Assembly: GCA_002503985.1 (NCBI GenBank) | Contig: DASW01000003.1 | Span: forward strand, 186,001 to 250,000 | Source: Thermoplasmata archaeon UBA61 | GTDB lineage: Archaea > Thermoplasmatota > Thermoplasmata > Lutacidiplasmatales > UBA184 | Direction of reading: 5' to 3' | DNA length: 64,000 nucleotides | Part shown: piece after piece, positions 16,050 through 26,094 of the stretch | How the letters are laid out: the number at the start of each line of letters is the position of its first letter | How positions within the stretch are numbered: position 1 is the first letter of the stretch | Position numbers and translations under genes: made by a program | Notes under the pieces: model-generated | Databases searched by the model: none | What the model was told of the DNA's origin: nothing | The model's input: the letters and a program-made list of their open reading frames with translations, nothing else

Positions 16050-19000
16050 TTATCGGTCCGCGCCTTCCTGAGCGTTGCCTTCCGTTACTTCGGGGGGTGG
16101 TGTACCGGCGCCCTTCTTGGGCTCCGGTTTGAGGATCTGCCCGCTGATCGCATCCAGTTCCGCCAAGACCGAATCGATGTCGAGATCCTCCTCGTCTCCC
16201 GCCTTCGGTTCGATAGCGGGGGCGGTGATCGGGGTCGGCTCGGAGGGAGAGGGCGGATGCGTCATCGGGACGGCGACCAGAGCCGCGGCGAGCGCGGCGA
16301 CCTCCGGCTCAGAGGACGTAGGGACCCGCATCGGGGAGATGGCAGGCGAGGCGTACGGAACGACCTCGGCCCGTGCCACGGGGGCGGGCGGGGATACGCT
16401 GGGGCCGACGCCGGTCGCGGGCGTCGGTTCGGCCTCCTCCGGGGGGACCGGTGGGGCGGCCCCGGGGTGGGACCTGCGCCGGCGAGCTAGGAGGACGAGG
16501 GAGGCGAGGATGACCACAACGAGCGCACCGAGGCCGATTCCCGCGTAGGTCCAGAATCCCGAAGAGCTCGAGGACGGTGTCGAAGCGGTCACGGCCACCG
16601 GCGAGGTCGCTGTCGACGTCTGGGTCTCGGGCGACGCGACACTGTCCGTCACTTGAAGCTCGAACGCGTAGGTAGTTCCGACGGTGAGGACGCTCACTGC
16701 GACGGAACACGTCTCCGCGGCGCCTCCGCTCGCGCCGGTGCCGCTGTTCACGGCGCACTGCGTCGCTGGCGCGAACGCCCCGCCATTGATCGAGATCAGC
16801 CATTGCCACGAGTAGGGCGGGGTTCCGGTGGATGGGATCGTCCCCGTCACGGTCAACGCCTGGCCGGCGCTCACGGACGTGGCGCTCACCGCGGGCGCGG
16901 TAGGCGCCGTCAACGCCGAGCTCACCGTCACGGTGGAGGACGCCGCCGAACTCTGCGTCTCGGGGGTCGTCGCACTGTCCGTCACCTGGAGCTCGAACGC
17001 GTACGCATTGCCGGGCGACAGCGTACTCTCGGGGATTGTGCAGGTCTCGAGGATGCCTCCGGTCGCCTCGGTGCCGCTCGCCGCCGCACCGCACTGGGTC
17101 GCCGGAACGAAGCCACCCGCTCCGTTCACCTCGACCAGCCACTGCCAGGAATAGGTTGATGTCCCGGAGGACGGGGTCGTTGCCGTTACGGTAAGCACCT
17201 GGTCCGCGTCCAGCGCTGTCGTGCTCAGGGTAGGCGCGGCGGGCGCGGTCAGAGCCGGGCTCACGACCACGGGGGAGGACGAGGAGGTTTCACTCTCGGG
17301 GAAGGTCGCGCTGTCCGTGACCACGTAACAGTAGTACGTCGTGCTCGTGGGGGAAGCCGGGTACGTGGCCAACGTCGCTCCCGAGATTAGGGAGCCCAAC
17401 GACGTGCACGTGCTCGCGGTACTCCCCGAATACCATTGGTACGTGTAAGCGCCCGAGCCGCCGGACGGGCCCGCCGTCAGAGTGACCGTCTGTCCGCTGT
17501 CGATGGAGGGAGACGTCGGACTCAGAGTCCCCGCCGCCAGCGCCGAGCTTACCGATACGGCCGAAGAGGCCGATGAGACCAGCGCCTCCGGCGACGAGGC
17601 GCTGTCCGTCACCTTGAGCTCGAACAAGTAGGAGTCGCTGGCCGTGAGCGTGGCCCCCGAGATCGAACACGTCTCGGGGGCGCCCCCACTCGCCCCGCCG
17701 CCGCTGCTCACAACGCACAGCGTCGTGGGGCCGTAGGGGCCTCCGTTGACTGAGACCAGCCACTGCCATGAGTAGGGGGAGGTCCCCGTGGAGGGGGTCG
17801 CCCCGGTTACCGTCAACACCTGGTCGGCGTCCAGCACCGTCGCGCTCAGCGCCAGTGCGGTGGGCGCGGTCAGCGTTGAGCTGGCCGTGACCGTCGACGA
17901 GGGGGACGACGTGGCAATCTCCGGCGTGGAGGCACTGTCCGTGACCGTCAGCTCGAACGTGTAGTTATCCCCGACCGTCCAGGCGCTGGCCGCGATCCGG
18001 CACGTCTCGGTGGCGCCGGCGCTCGCCCCACTGCCGCTGTTCACCGCGCACTGCGTCGCGTTGATGTAGGGGGCTCCTTGGATCGATATCAGCCATTGCC
18101 ACGAGTAGTTCGGCGTACCCGTTGTCGGGATCGTTCCCGTGACCGTGAGCGTCTGGTCGGCATCCAAGGCGGTCGCTCCCGAAGCAGGCGCCCCGGGCGC
18201 CGTCAGCCTTGGGCTCACCGTCACTGCCGAAGAGGCCACCGACGTGGTCGTCTCCGACGCAGTGGCGCTGTCCGTGACCTGGAACTCAAACGTGTACGAG
18301 TCGCCCGTGATCAGCTCGCCCGCTGCGATGAGGCACGTCTCCGTGACGCCTTCGCTCGCCCCCCCGCCGCTGCTCAGCGCACATTGCGTCGCGGGCACGT
18401 AGGTTCCGCCGTTGACCGACACGAGCCATTGCCAGGAGTACGTCGGGGTTCCGGTTGAGGGGATCGTCCCCGTCACGGTCACCGACGTGGTCGCCGCCTG
18501 GTCGGCATCCAGTAACGTCGGGATTACCGTCGGCAGGGCCGGTGCGCTCAATGCCACGTTAACGGCAACGAGCTCCGCCGCCGAGTCCGCCGCGTCGAAG
18601 TTGCTGTCCGTGACCACGTAGCAGTAGTACGTGTTGCTCGCCGGGGAGGCGAGGTACGTCAAGGACGTCGCCCCCGGGATTGAGTTGTCATATGCCAGGC
18701 ACGCAGCGGCGCTGCTACCCCAATACCACTGGAAGGTGTTCTCGCCCGACCCTCCGGAGGGGTTCGCCATCAGCAGCAGGGACTGCCCGTCGTCGAGCGT
18801 AGGAGACGTCGGGGTCGGAGCCCCCGCCGTAAGGGTCGAGCTGGTCGCGACGGTCACGGATGAAGTCGACACCTGAACCTCTGGCGTCGTCGCGCCGTCC
18901 ATCACTTCCAGCTCGAACGTGTAGGAGGTGCTCGCGGTCAGCGTGTTCGCGCTGACCGTGCATGTCACCAGGGCTCCCGCGACCGCGCCGCTACCAGTGG

Positions 19001-22000
19001 CCGACGAGCCGCACTGCGTGGCCGCCGCGTAACCGCCGACCCCGTTCACCTCAATCAACCACTGCCAGGAGTAGGTCGGAGAGCCCGTGGTCGGGATCGT
19101 ACCCGTGACCGTCAAGGGCTGGTCGGCATCCAGCGTCGTGACGCTCGGCGTCGGCGCGATGGGCGTTGTCAGGGGAGAGCTCACCGTCATGCTGGAGGAA
19201 GCTAACGACGTGGCCGTCTCCGGTGCCTGGGCGCCATCCGTGACCTCCAGCGCGAAAGTGTAGGAGTCGCCGGCGGTCAGATTGCCGCCCAGGATCGTGC
19301 ACGTTTCGAGGGCGCCTACGCTCGCCCCACTGCCGCTCGCCGAAGAGCCGCACTGCGTCGCGACCGCGTAACCACCCGCTCCGTTCACCTCGACCAGCCA
19401 CTGCCAGGAATAGCTCGGGGTCCCGGTGGCCGGGATCGCTCCGGTCACCGTCATCGTCTGGTCGGAATCCAACCAAGTTGCGCTGGGGGTCGGGGTCCCG
19501 GGCGGGGTCAACGCCAAGCTCACCGTCACCGGCGAGGAGCCGACCGACGCGACCGATTCCGGCGTGGTTGCGCTGTCATTTACCAGCAGTTCGAAGGTGT
19601 ACGTGTCCCCCGCGGTGAGCAGGTTGTCCGCGATGGTGCACGTCTCCGTGGTGTTAGCAGCGACGCTCGTATTGCTCGGCGTTCCGCACATGGTCGCCTT
19701 GCTGTACCCCGAGCCGACCGAGTAGAGCCACTCGTACTGATAGTTGGGCGATCCTGTCAACGGGATCGTTCCCGTCACGGTCAATCCCTGGTCGACGTCC
19801 AACAGGGCCGCGTTCGTCGTCGGTGCGGCCGCCGCCGTCAACGCCGATTTCACCGTGGCCGGGGCAGACGCCAACGAAGTAGCGAATTCGGGGTTGGTCG
19901 CGCTGTCCGTCACCTTCAGCTTGAAGTTGTAGAAGTCTCCGACGATCAGCGTGCTCGCGGGAATGGTGCACGTTTCCAGGGCGCCGGGGAGCGCCCCGCT
20001 GCCGCTCGCGGACGAGCCGCACTGCGCTGCGGCCACGTACCCGCCAGTCCCGTTCACTTGAACCATCCACTGCCAGGTGTAGGTAGGAGAGCCCGTCGTC
20101 GGGATCGTGCCCGTTACCGTCAACGTTTGGTTCACGTCCAGCTTCGGGCTGGTGGGTGCCGGGGTCGTCGGCACCGTCAATGCCAAGCTCACGGCCACTC
20201 CGGACGAGGCCAACGACGTCATCGACTCGGGGGTGGTCGCGCTGTCGTTCACCCGTAGCTCGAAGGTGTAGGTGTCTCCCACCGTCAGCACGTTCACAGC
20301 GATAGCGCAGGTCTCCAACGTACCGCCCGCCACGCCGCTGTTGCTCGGCTTGGCGCACATCGTCGCCTTGCTGTAGCCCGAGCCGGTCGAGTAGAGCCAC
20401 TCGTACTGATAGGTCGTCGTGCCCGTGCTCGGGATCGTTCCCGTCACCGACAAGGCCTGGTTGGCATCCAACAGGGCCGCGTTCGCCGTCGGTGCGGCCG
20501 GCGCCGTCAGCGCCGACTTCACGGCCACCGCCGCGGAGACCGCCGAGGTCGCAGTTTCCGGCGAGGTCGCGCTGTCCGTCACCCTGAGCTTGAATGTATA
20601 GGAGTCACCCACGATCAGCGTGCTCGCGGGGATGGTGCACGTCTCCGTGGCGCCGGAAGGAGCCCCGCTACCGCTCGCCGACGAACCGCACTGGGTCGCC
20701 GACACGAAGCCGCCGGCTCCGTTCACCTCGACCAACCACTGCCACGTGTAGGTCGGAGTGCCCGTGGACGGAATCTTTCCCGTCACGGTCAACGTTTGGT
20801 TGACGTCTAGCTTCGGGCTCGTTGGGGTCGGCGCATTGGGCGCCGTGAGCGCCAAGCTGACCGCCACCCCCGATGAGGTCTGCGACGTCATCGTTTCCGG
20901 GGTGGACGCGCTGTCGTTCACCAAGAGTTCGAAGGTGTAGGTGTCCCCGGCCGTCAGCACGTTGACGGCAATGGTACACGTCTCTGGAGTTCCGCCCGCC
21001 ACGCCGCTATTGCTCGGCTTAGCGCACATCGTGGCCTTGTTGTAGCCCGATCCGACCGAGTAGAGCCACTCGTACTGGTAATTGGGCGATCCTGTCGACG
21101 GGATCGTTCCGGTCACGGTCAGCCCCTGGTCTGAGTCGAGCACCGTCGCGCTCACCACCGGTTGGCCCGGCGCCTGAAGCGCTGAGTTCACGGTCACGAG
21201 CGCGGTCGCCGAGGGGGCGGTGGTTGAGGTCGTGTCCGTCACCGTGTAACAGTAGTATTTCGAGCTGGTCGGAGAGGCCAGGTAGCTCGAGAATATCGCC
21301 CCCGTGATCGGGGAGGCCAGCCCCGTGCAGCCGGCCGCCGTGGTCCCCGAATACCACTGGAAGGTGTATGGGGCCGTCCCCCCCGAGGGGTTCGCGTTGA
21401 GCGTGACGGACTGCCCATTATCGAGAATCGTGGTCGTCGGGGTCGGTGTCCCCGCTGTCAGCGCGGTCGTGGTCGTCACGGTGACGGAAGGGGGCGAGGT
21501 CATCGTTTCCGGGCTGGATGCACTGTCGGTTACCTCGAGCTCGAAATTGTAGGAAGTGTTGGCGGTCAGGGTGTTCCCTGGAATCGTGCAGGTCTTGCTG
21601 CCAGCGGCAGCACCGCTGCCGGCGCCGGAAGAGCCGCACTGAGTGGCCGGCCCGTACGGCCCGCCTTTGATGGAGATAAGCCACTGGTAGGAGTAGGTAG
21701 ACGTCCCCGTCGACGGAACAGTTCCGGTGACGGTCAGCACCGAACCGGCGTTCGGTGAAGGGGGGCTTGGCGTCGGCGCGGCCGGCGCCGTCAACGCCGA
21801 CTTCACCGCCACCGTAGAAGAGGCCCCAGTGGTGGTGGATTCGGCCGACGAGGCGCTGTCCGTCACTTGGAACTTGAAGGCGTACGTGCCACCGGCCGCT
21901 AGCGTCCCGGCGGCGATAGAACACGTCTCTTGCGTGGTTCCGGTCGCCCCGCTCCCGGCGTTGGTGGCGCATTGGGTCGCGACCACGTAGGCGCTACTGT

Positions 22001-23177
22001 TGACCGAGATCCACCACTGCCACGAATACGGCTGGGTTCCAGTGCCCGGGGTGATCGCCGTGACGGTCAACGTTTGGTTGACGTCCAGTTTCGCCGCGCT
22101 TACTGTCGGCGCGGCCGATGTCGTCAGGGCCGAGCTCACTATCACCGAGCTGGACGGGAGGGAGGTCTGAGTGTCCGGTGTCGAGGCGCTGTCCGTGGCC
22201 TTCAGCTCAAAGGTGTAGCTGTCGGTGATGGTCAGCGTGTTCCCCGCGATTACGCATGTTACCGGGGTGCCACCGCTCGCCCCAGTGCCGCTGTTCTGCG
22301 AGCAGTGGGTCGCGGCGGTGTACGTACCGGAATTGACCGAAACCCACCATTGCCAGGAGTAGGTGGGCGTTCCGGTCGTCGGAAGGGTGCCTGAAACCGT
22401 CAAGGCCTGGTCAAAGTCCAGCGCCGTCGCGCTCGGCGAAGGCGCGGCAGGCGCCGTCATTGCCGAGTTCACCGTCACGAGGTCCCAGGACGAGGACGCG
22501 GACTGGGACGCGCTGTCCGTCACGTTGTAGCAGTAGTAGTACGCCCCGGGGCCGGTGATCTCGGACCCCGTGGCCTGGGTCGACCCGACACCCAACGCCA
22601 TGCTCGTGCCTTCTTCGCACAGGTCGCCGTTCGTGACCACCCCGGTAGCGGTGTCCCAAAACCATTGGAAGGTGTACGGCGCGGTCCCCCCGGATGGGTT
22701 GGCCGTCAGAGTGATCGGCAACTGGTCAGAGTCGACCAGCGGGTTGGTGGGAGTTACAGCTCCCGCCGTCGGCGGGTCCCCCGATTCCGGCGTCGGGGAG
22801 CGTGAGGGAACCGACCCGCTTCCGTGGGAAGGGGCCGAGGCGATCGCAGAGGAGGCCGCTGGTTCAAGAGGGGCGGGTAGCGTCGGGCCGATAGAAACCA
22901 CGGCCGCGACCGAGGGGGTTAGCGAAGAAGGAGAGAGGTTCGTGGAAGGGGTACCGTCGATAGACCCGAGGGAAATCGTCTGCGGCGATCCGAGCGAGAC
23001 CGCGGAGCCCACGGTGAGGATCGTTATTGTCGAGGGGCCGTTCGCGACCACGGACGATGACCCGGGGACGGCCGCGGGCACGACGGAGGCGAGCGCCGCG
23101 GCGCCGAGCATGATGAGAGATACGGCGACGGCGAGCCCTACGAGACGGTTCCGCGGCGGCTGGGGGTGCGACTTCAT
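16050..23177 (-). CDS. Giant secreted repeat protein with C-terminal membrane anchor
   Basis: About 2,375 residues from ATG 23177 (23246 is an alternative adding 23). 'NRLVGLAVAVSLIMLGAAAL' is a signal-type helix. A Ser/Thr/Pro-rich stretch follows, then about 19 repeats of about 95-110 residues in two kinds. Fifteen type A units run 'LDxDQxLTVTGTIPSTG', 'YSWQWL', a Cys pair ('ATQC' and 'ETCTI'), 'FELxVTDSA'. Four type B units run 'LTANPSGGTAPYTFQWY' with 'YYCYxVTDS'. The fold is Ig-like and the paired Cys probably form disulfides. Near the end 'FWTYAGIGLGALVVVILAS' is a membrane helix, then 'ARRRRS' and a 150-residue Pro/Glu-rich cytoplasmic tail. A cell-surface adhesin or S-layer-associated role is inferred. 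Confidence 0.85.
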   Translation of the reverse strand: MKSHPQPPRNRLVGLAVAVSLIMLGAAALASVVPAAVPGSSSVVANGPSTITILTVGSAVSLGSPQTISLGSIDGTPSTNLSPSSLTPSVAAVVSIGPTLPAPLEPAASSAIASAPSHGSGSVPSRSPTPESGDPPTAGAVTPTNPLVDSDQLPITLTANPSGGTAPYTFQWFWDTATGVVTNGDLCEEGTSMALGVGSTQATGSEITGPGAYYYCYNVTDSASQSASSSWDLVTVNSAMTAPAAPSPSATALDFDQALTVSGTLPTTGTPTYSWQWWVSVNSGTYTAATHCSQNSGTGASGGTPVTCVIAGNTLTITDSYTFELKATDSASTPDTQTSLPSSSVIVSSALTTSAAPTVSAAKLDVNQTLTVTAITPGTGTQPYSWQWWISVNSSAYVVATQCATNAGSGATGTTQETCSIAAGTLAAGGTYAFKFQVTDSASSAESTTTGASSTVAVKSALTAPAAPTPSPPSPNAGSVLTVTGTVPSTGTSTYSYQWLISIKGGPYGPATQCGSSGAGSGAAAGSKTCTIPGNTLTANTSYNFELEVTDSASSPETMTSPPSVTVTTTTALTAGTPTPTTTILDNGQSVTLNANPSGGTAPYTFQWYSGTTAAGCTGLASPITGAIFSSYLASPTSSKYYCYTVTDTTSTTAPSATALVTVNSALQAPGQPVVSATVLDSDQGLTVTGTIPSTGSPNYQYEWLYSVGSGYNKATMCAKPSNSGVAGGTPETCTIAVNVLTAGDTYTFELLVNDSASTPETMTSQTSSGVAVSLALTAPNAPTPTSPKLDVNQTLTVTGKIPSTGTPTYTWQWLVEVNGAGGFVSATQCGSSASGSGAPSGATETCTIPASTLIVGDSYTFKLRVTDSATSPETATSAVSAAVAVKSALTAPAAPTANAALLDANQALSVTGTIPSTGTTTYQYEWLYSTGSGYSKATMCAKPSNSGVAGGTLETCAIAVNVLTVGDTYTFELRVNDSATTPESMTSLASSGVAVSLALTVPTTPAPTSPKLDVNQTLTVTGTIPTTGSPTYTWQWMVQVNGTGGYVAAAQCGSSASGSGALPGALETCTIPASTLIVGDFYNFKLKVTDSATNPEFATSLASAPATVKSALTAAAAPTTNAALLDVDQGLTVTGTIPLTGSPNYQYEWLYSVGSGYSKATMCGTPSNTSVAANTTETCTIADNLLTAGDTYTFELLVNDSATTPESVASVGSSPVTVSLALTPPGTPTPSATWLDSDQTMTVTGAIPATGTPSYSWQWLVEVNGAGGYAVATQCGSSASGSGASVGALETCTILGGNLTAGDSYTFALEVTDGAQAPETATSLASSSMTVSSPLTTPIAPTPSVTTLDADQPLTVTGTIPTTGSPTYSWQWLIEVNGVGGYAAATQCGSSATGSGAVAGALVTCTVSANTLTASTSYTFELEVMDGATTPEVQVSTSSVTVATSSTLTAGAPTPTSPTLDDGQSLLLMANPSGGSGENTFQWYWGSSAAACLAYDNSIPGATSLTYLASPASNTYYCYVVTDSNFDAADSAAELVAVNVALSAPALPTVIPTLLDADQAATTSVTVTGTIPSTGTPTYSWQWLVSVNGGTYVPATQCALSSGGGASEGVTETCLIAAGELITGDSYTFEFQVTDSATASETTTSVASSAVTVSPRLTAPGAPASGATALDADQTLTVTGTIPTTGTPNYSWQWLISIQGAPYINATQCAVNSGSGASAGATETCRIAASAWTVGDNYTFELTVTDSASTPEIATSSPSSTVTASSTLTAPTALALSATVLDADQVLTVTGATPSTGTSPYSWQWLVSVNGGPYGPTTLCVVSSGGGASGGAPETCSISGATLTASDSYLFELKVTDSASSPEALVSSASSAVSVSSALAAGTLSPTSPSIDSGQTVTLTAGPSGGSGAYTYQWYSGSTASTCTSLGSLISGATLATYPASPTSTTYYCYVVTDSATFPESETSSSSPVVVSPALTAPAAPTLSTTALDADQVLTVTATTPSSGTSTYSWQWLVEVNGAGGFVPATQCGAAASGTEATGGILETCTIPESTLSPGNAYAFELQVTDSATTPETQSSAASSTVTVSSALTAPTAPAVSATSVSAGQALTVTGTIPSTGTPPYSWQWLISINGGAFAPATQCAVNSGTGASGGAAETCSVAVSVLTVGTTYAFELQVTDSVASPETQTSTATSPVAVTASTPSSSSSGFWTYAGIGLGALVVVILASLVLLARRRRSHPGAAPPVPPEEAEPTPATGVGPSVSPPAPVARAEVVPYASPAISPMRVPTSSEPEVAALAAALVAVPMTHPPSPSEPTPITAPAIEPKAGDEEDLDIDSVLAELDAISGQILKPEPKKGAGTPPPEVTEGNAQEGADR
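16590..22750 (-). repeat. Tandem array of about 19 Ig-like repeat units in the giant surface gene
   Basis: Units recur every 300-340 bp. On the plus strand the landmark 'gtcaacgtttggttgacgtc'-type segment (complement of the LDxxQxLTV motif) appears in each type A unit. Type B units lack it and carry the YYCY motif. Units near the C-terminus are more alike than those at the N-terminal edge. Confidence 0.8.
19500..21180 (-). repeat. Higher-order 669-bp duplication within the array
   Basis: Equivalent bases in the 'cactcgtactg' landmark fall just before 19741, 20410 and 21079, exactly 669 bp (223 codons) apart twice. Each 669-bp unit holds two different type A repeats: one with 'QYEWLYSVGSGY' and 'ATMC', the next with 'TWQWLVEVNGAGG' and 'ATQCGSSASGSGA'. 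This shows duplication of repeat pairs rather than single units. Confidence 0.8.
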
Positions 23178-23310
23178 CCCGCACCTATCTGCCGATGACC
23201 GTCCCGTCGCAGACGAACCCTGCGCTTGGGCCTCGCTGATGAGCATCCCGGTGACTCCGTCGGCGAAGAGTGCCCAGCATTTACCGAGCTGTAACTGCTA
23301 CGACCCATCG

Positions 23311-23320
23311 AATAAAAGTA
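23311..23320 (-). promoter_or_regulatory. TATA-like box for the giant surface gene
   Basis: Minus-strand 'tacttttatt'. It predicts a start near 23285 and a leader of about 40 nt (to ATG 23246) or 110 nt (to ATG 23177). Confidence 0.4.
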
Positions 23321-23595
23321 GCGCTTCCGGAACCGTGGCCGCCGGATGGCCTGGGTCTCGATCGGGATGGCCCATGCGAGAGTGTAACACGCCGACCCTG
23401 CGGCTCGTTCAGAGCTGGGAAGATGCCTCGTTGCCTAAGGGGTCTCGACCTCGATCCGTCGGGCACTTGGGCCGCCCCCCAGGCGCTTCTCGGCGATGTC
23501 GGACGTCGGTCGCGCGCGCTCCGAGTCGCGAGACTCGAGGGTGCTCGCAGGTACCAACCCAATCGATATGACCACCGTGACGGTGAGAGACCCCG
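23321..23595. other. Intergenic region before the M1 aminopeptidase gene
   Basis: About 275 bp. A TATA-like 'cgatatg' around 23563-23569 is about 30 nt before ATG 23596. I see no RNA gene or conserved frame here. Confidence 0.4.
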
Positions 23596-26010
23596 ATGCG
23601 CATCATCGGTGTCGACTGGCGGCTCGACCTGCGATACCGCGAGAAGTCGTTCACGGGAAAGGTATCCATAGAGGTGGAGTGCGCCAGCGACCCGTTGGTG
23701 ATCGACGCGGCTCACCTCACGATCGACTCGGCCACCGTGGACGGTCGGCCCGCCCGGTATCGCGAGGACGCCGCGAAAGGAATCCTCGAGTTCGCCGGGG
23801 TCTCCCCCCAGCCGCACCGGCTCGAGATCGCTTACCGGGGGGTTGCGGATGCGAATTCCCTCGTGGGACTCTACGTCTCCCCTTCGGGTTCGGGCTACAA
23901 CCTGACCACGATGATGTTCCCGACGGGGAGTCGACGGCTCCTCCCGTCCTTCGAGAATCCGGCGGTGAAGACGGTCTATCGGCTCGTTCTGACCGTCGAT
24001 GCGGATGTGACGGCGATCTTCAACACCGGCCTCCGCTCCGAGCGAACCACCGCGGGTCGGCGGGAGTTAACCTTCGAACCGACCCCTCCGATGTCCGCCT
24101 ACCTGCTCTACCTCGGAGTCGGCCCCTTCGATACGATCACGGTTCCCGGGGACCGCTGGTCGGTCACCGTCGCCGCGTCCCCCGGCCGGGCCGCGTCGGG
24201 ACGATTCTGCGCCGAACGAGCCACGGAGCTCCTGGCCGCCTACGAAGAGTACTTCGCCGCGCCCTACCCTCTCCCCAAGCTCGACCTGGTCGCGCTCGAG
24301 AACTTCTGGGCCGGAGCCATGGAGAACTGGGGCGCGATCGCGTTTCGCGAGAGCCTGGTCCTGGTCGACCCTGCGACGAGCGTCCGCGAGCGTCGGGCCG
24401 TCCTGTTGGTGCTCGCGCACGAGATCGCCCACCAATGGTTCGGGAACCTCGTCACCCCGGTCTGGTGGGACGACTTCTGGCTCAACGAGAGCTTCGCGAC
24501 GTTCGTCGGCCACCGTATCGTGGGCCGACGGTACCCGCAGGAGGACCCGTGGTCGACCTTCCTCATCCGGTACTTCTGGCTGGCGCTCGAGCAGGACTCC
24601 CTCACCTCCACTCATCCGATCAAGGTGGCGGTGGATTCGGCTGAGGCGCTCGGCGAGATCTCCGACGAGATCACGTACGGCAAGGGGGCGGCGGTGCTTC
24701 GGATGGTCGAAGCCTACCTCGGGGAGGAGACGTTCCGGAAGGGCGTTTCCCAGTATCTCGCGAAGTATCGGTTTTCGAACGCGCGGGCCGAGGACCTCTG
24801 GAGCGCGCTGGGTGCTGTCTCGGACCGACCCGTAGGGCGGGTCATGACGGAGTGGATCACGCGTCCCGGACATCCCATCGTCCACGCGCACTGGGAGAAC
24901 GGCAAGCTCACTCTCCGCCAAGAGCGATTCCGTGCGGATGGAGTGCCCTCGCCCGGGGTCTGGCCGATCCCCTTGCGGGTCGTTTCGGCCGAGGGCGAAA
25001 GCACGACCCTCTTTGAGGCGCCCGAGATGACGGTCGCGATGGGTTCCCCGAAAGGACTTCGGGTCGACCCGGGTCGGACGGCGTTCCTCCGCGTGCACTA
25101 CGACGCCTCCCTCTTCGACACGATGGTCGCGGAGTTCGGTTCCATGGCTCCCATCGACCAGTGGGGGTTCGTGGTGGATACCCACGCGCTGGTGTATGCG
25201 GACCTCACCCCGTTGGCGCGTTTCTTGCAGATCGTCCGCGCCGGAACATCCCTCACCGAAGGCCTCCCGGTGCGCTCTCTTGTGAGGGCCCTCTCCGACC
25301 TCTACCGCCCCCTCTACGACGTTCCGGAGTTTCTGACGACCTCGCGACGATTCTTGCGAGCCCAACTTCAGACCGTCGGCCTGGAGGCACGCCCTGACGA
25401 GCCCGACTCGCGAGGGTTCCTGCGCGAACAGCTCGCTACCTGCCTCGCGCTCTCGGACCCTGATTTTTCTCGGGAACTCTCGCCCCGATTCGCCGAGTTC
25501 GACCGTCTGCCCGGGGAGCTCCGGGGGCCTGTGGCGATCGCGTTCGCGAGCGCCCAAGGAGCGGCCGCGTTCCAACCGCTGGTGACACGGTTGAGGTCCA
25601 CCACACGGGACAGCGAACGAGTCCAGATGCTCCAGGCGCTGGGCGCTTTCCGCGACCCGCACGTCATTCGTCAGGCGCTCGACCTGATCCCGAGCCCGGG
25701 GGTGACCCCCTCCGGGGCCCTCGACCTGCTGATCACCGTATCCACCAATCCAATCGGCGGGCGGGAGCTGTTCGACTGGTACCGGAGCCGCTCGAAGGCC
25801 CTCTCCGAGATGTGGGCGGGAACGCCCCTTCTGAGCCTGTTCCTGCGCGCGTGCCTGGCCGGGTTCGGCGTTGACCAAGAGGAGGAAGTGGAGCGGTACT
25901 TCGTGGAGCACACGCCTCCGGACGCGGTCATGGCCGTCCAACAGGGCCTCGAAACGTTGCGCCTTGTAATGCGACTTCGACGCCGGGTTCGCGGGAACGT
26001 AGCGAGATAG
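23596..26010 (+). CDS. M1 family zinc aminopeptidase (tricorn-interacting factor type)
   Basis: An 804-residue gluzincin aminopeptidase. The N-terminal beta domain leads to the exopeptidase signature 'GAMENWG' (240-246). The zinc site is 'HEIAHQW' (H275, E276, H279) with the third ligand E298 in 'WLNESFATF', 18 residues on. A proton-donor Tyr is expected in 'YGKGAAVLRMVE'. The C-terminal 350 residues form the helical superhelix of M1 enzymes. Thermoplasma factors F2 and F3 are of this family and trim peptides released by tricorn or the proteasome. The length fits those. No tricorn gene is in the window, so the partner is unknown. Confidence 0.95.
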   Translation: MRIIGVDWRLDLRYREKSFTGKVSIEVECASDPLVIDAAHLTIDSATVDGRPARYREDAAKGILEFAGVSPQPHRLEIAYRGVADANSLVGLYVSPSGSGYNLTTMMFPTGSRRLLPSFENPAVKTVYRLVLTVDADVTAIFNTGLRSERTTAGRRELTFEPTPPMSAYLLYLGVGPFDTITVPGDRWSVTVAASPGRAASGRFCAERATELLAAYEEYFAAPYPLPKLDLVALENFWAGAMENWGAIAFRESLVLVDPATSVRERRAVLLVLAHEIAHQWFGNLVTPVWWDDFWLNESFATFVGHRIVGRRYPQEDPWSTFLIRYFWLALEQDSLTSTHPIKVAVDSAEALGEISDEITYGKGAAVLRMVEAYLGEETFRKGVSQYLAKYRFSNARAEDLWSALGAVSDRPVGRVMTEWITRPGHPIVHAHWENGKLTLRQERFRADGVPSPGVWPIPLRVVSAEGESTTLFEAPEMTVAMGSPKGLRVDPGRTAFLRVHYDASLFDTMVAEFGSMAPIDQWGFVVDTHALVYADLTPLARFLQIVRAGTSLTEGLPVRSLVRALSDLYRPLYDVPEFLTTSRRFLRAQLQTVGLEARPDEPDSRGFLREQLATCLALSDPDFSRELSPRFAEFDRLPGELRGPVAIAFASAQGAAAFQPLVTRLRSTTRDSERVQMLQALGAFRDPHVIRQALDLIPSPGVTPSGALDLLITVSTNPIGGRELFDWYRSRSKALSEMWAGTPLLSLFLRACLAGFGVDQEEEVERYFVEHTPPDAVMAVQQGLETLRLVMRLRRRVRGNVAR

Positions 26011-26016
26011 TTCGCA

Positions 26017-26034
26017 CTGCCGTTCTGTCGGCAG
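26017..26034 (+). terminator. Hairpin just after the M1 peptidase stop
   Basis: CTGCCG and CGGCAG flank a 6-nt loop (ttctgt), beginning 6 nt after the stop codon. There is no T-tract after it, so it may stabilise the mRNA end rather than terminate. Confidence 0.35.
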
Positions 26035-26094
26035 CGGGACCCTGAAACGAGGCTTCTGTCAAGCTATCTAACTCCGGTGCATGTGCGGCCAAGA

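Noticed and set aside
16590..22750. CRISPR-like regular repeats
   Set aside because: The periodicity is coding (about 100 codons per unit) in one long frame with Ig-like motifs; there are no short direct repeats with unique spacers.
24067..25941. 624-codon open frame on the minus strand
   Set aside because: It is exactly antisense to the M1 aminopeptidase, whose motifs are clear; the composition (Arg/Gly/Glu-rich, no domain) is that of a GC-rich shadow frame.
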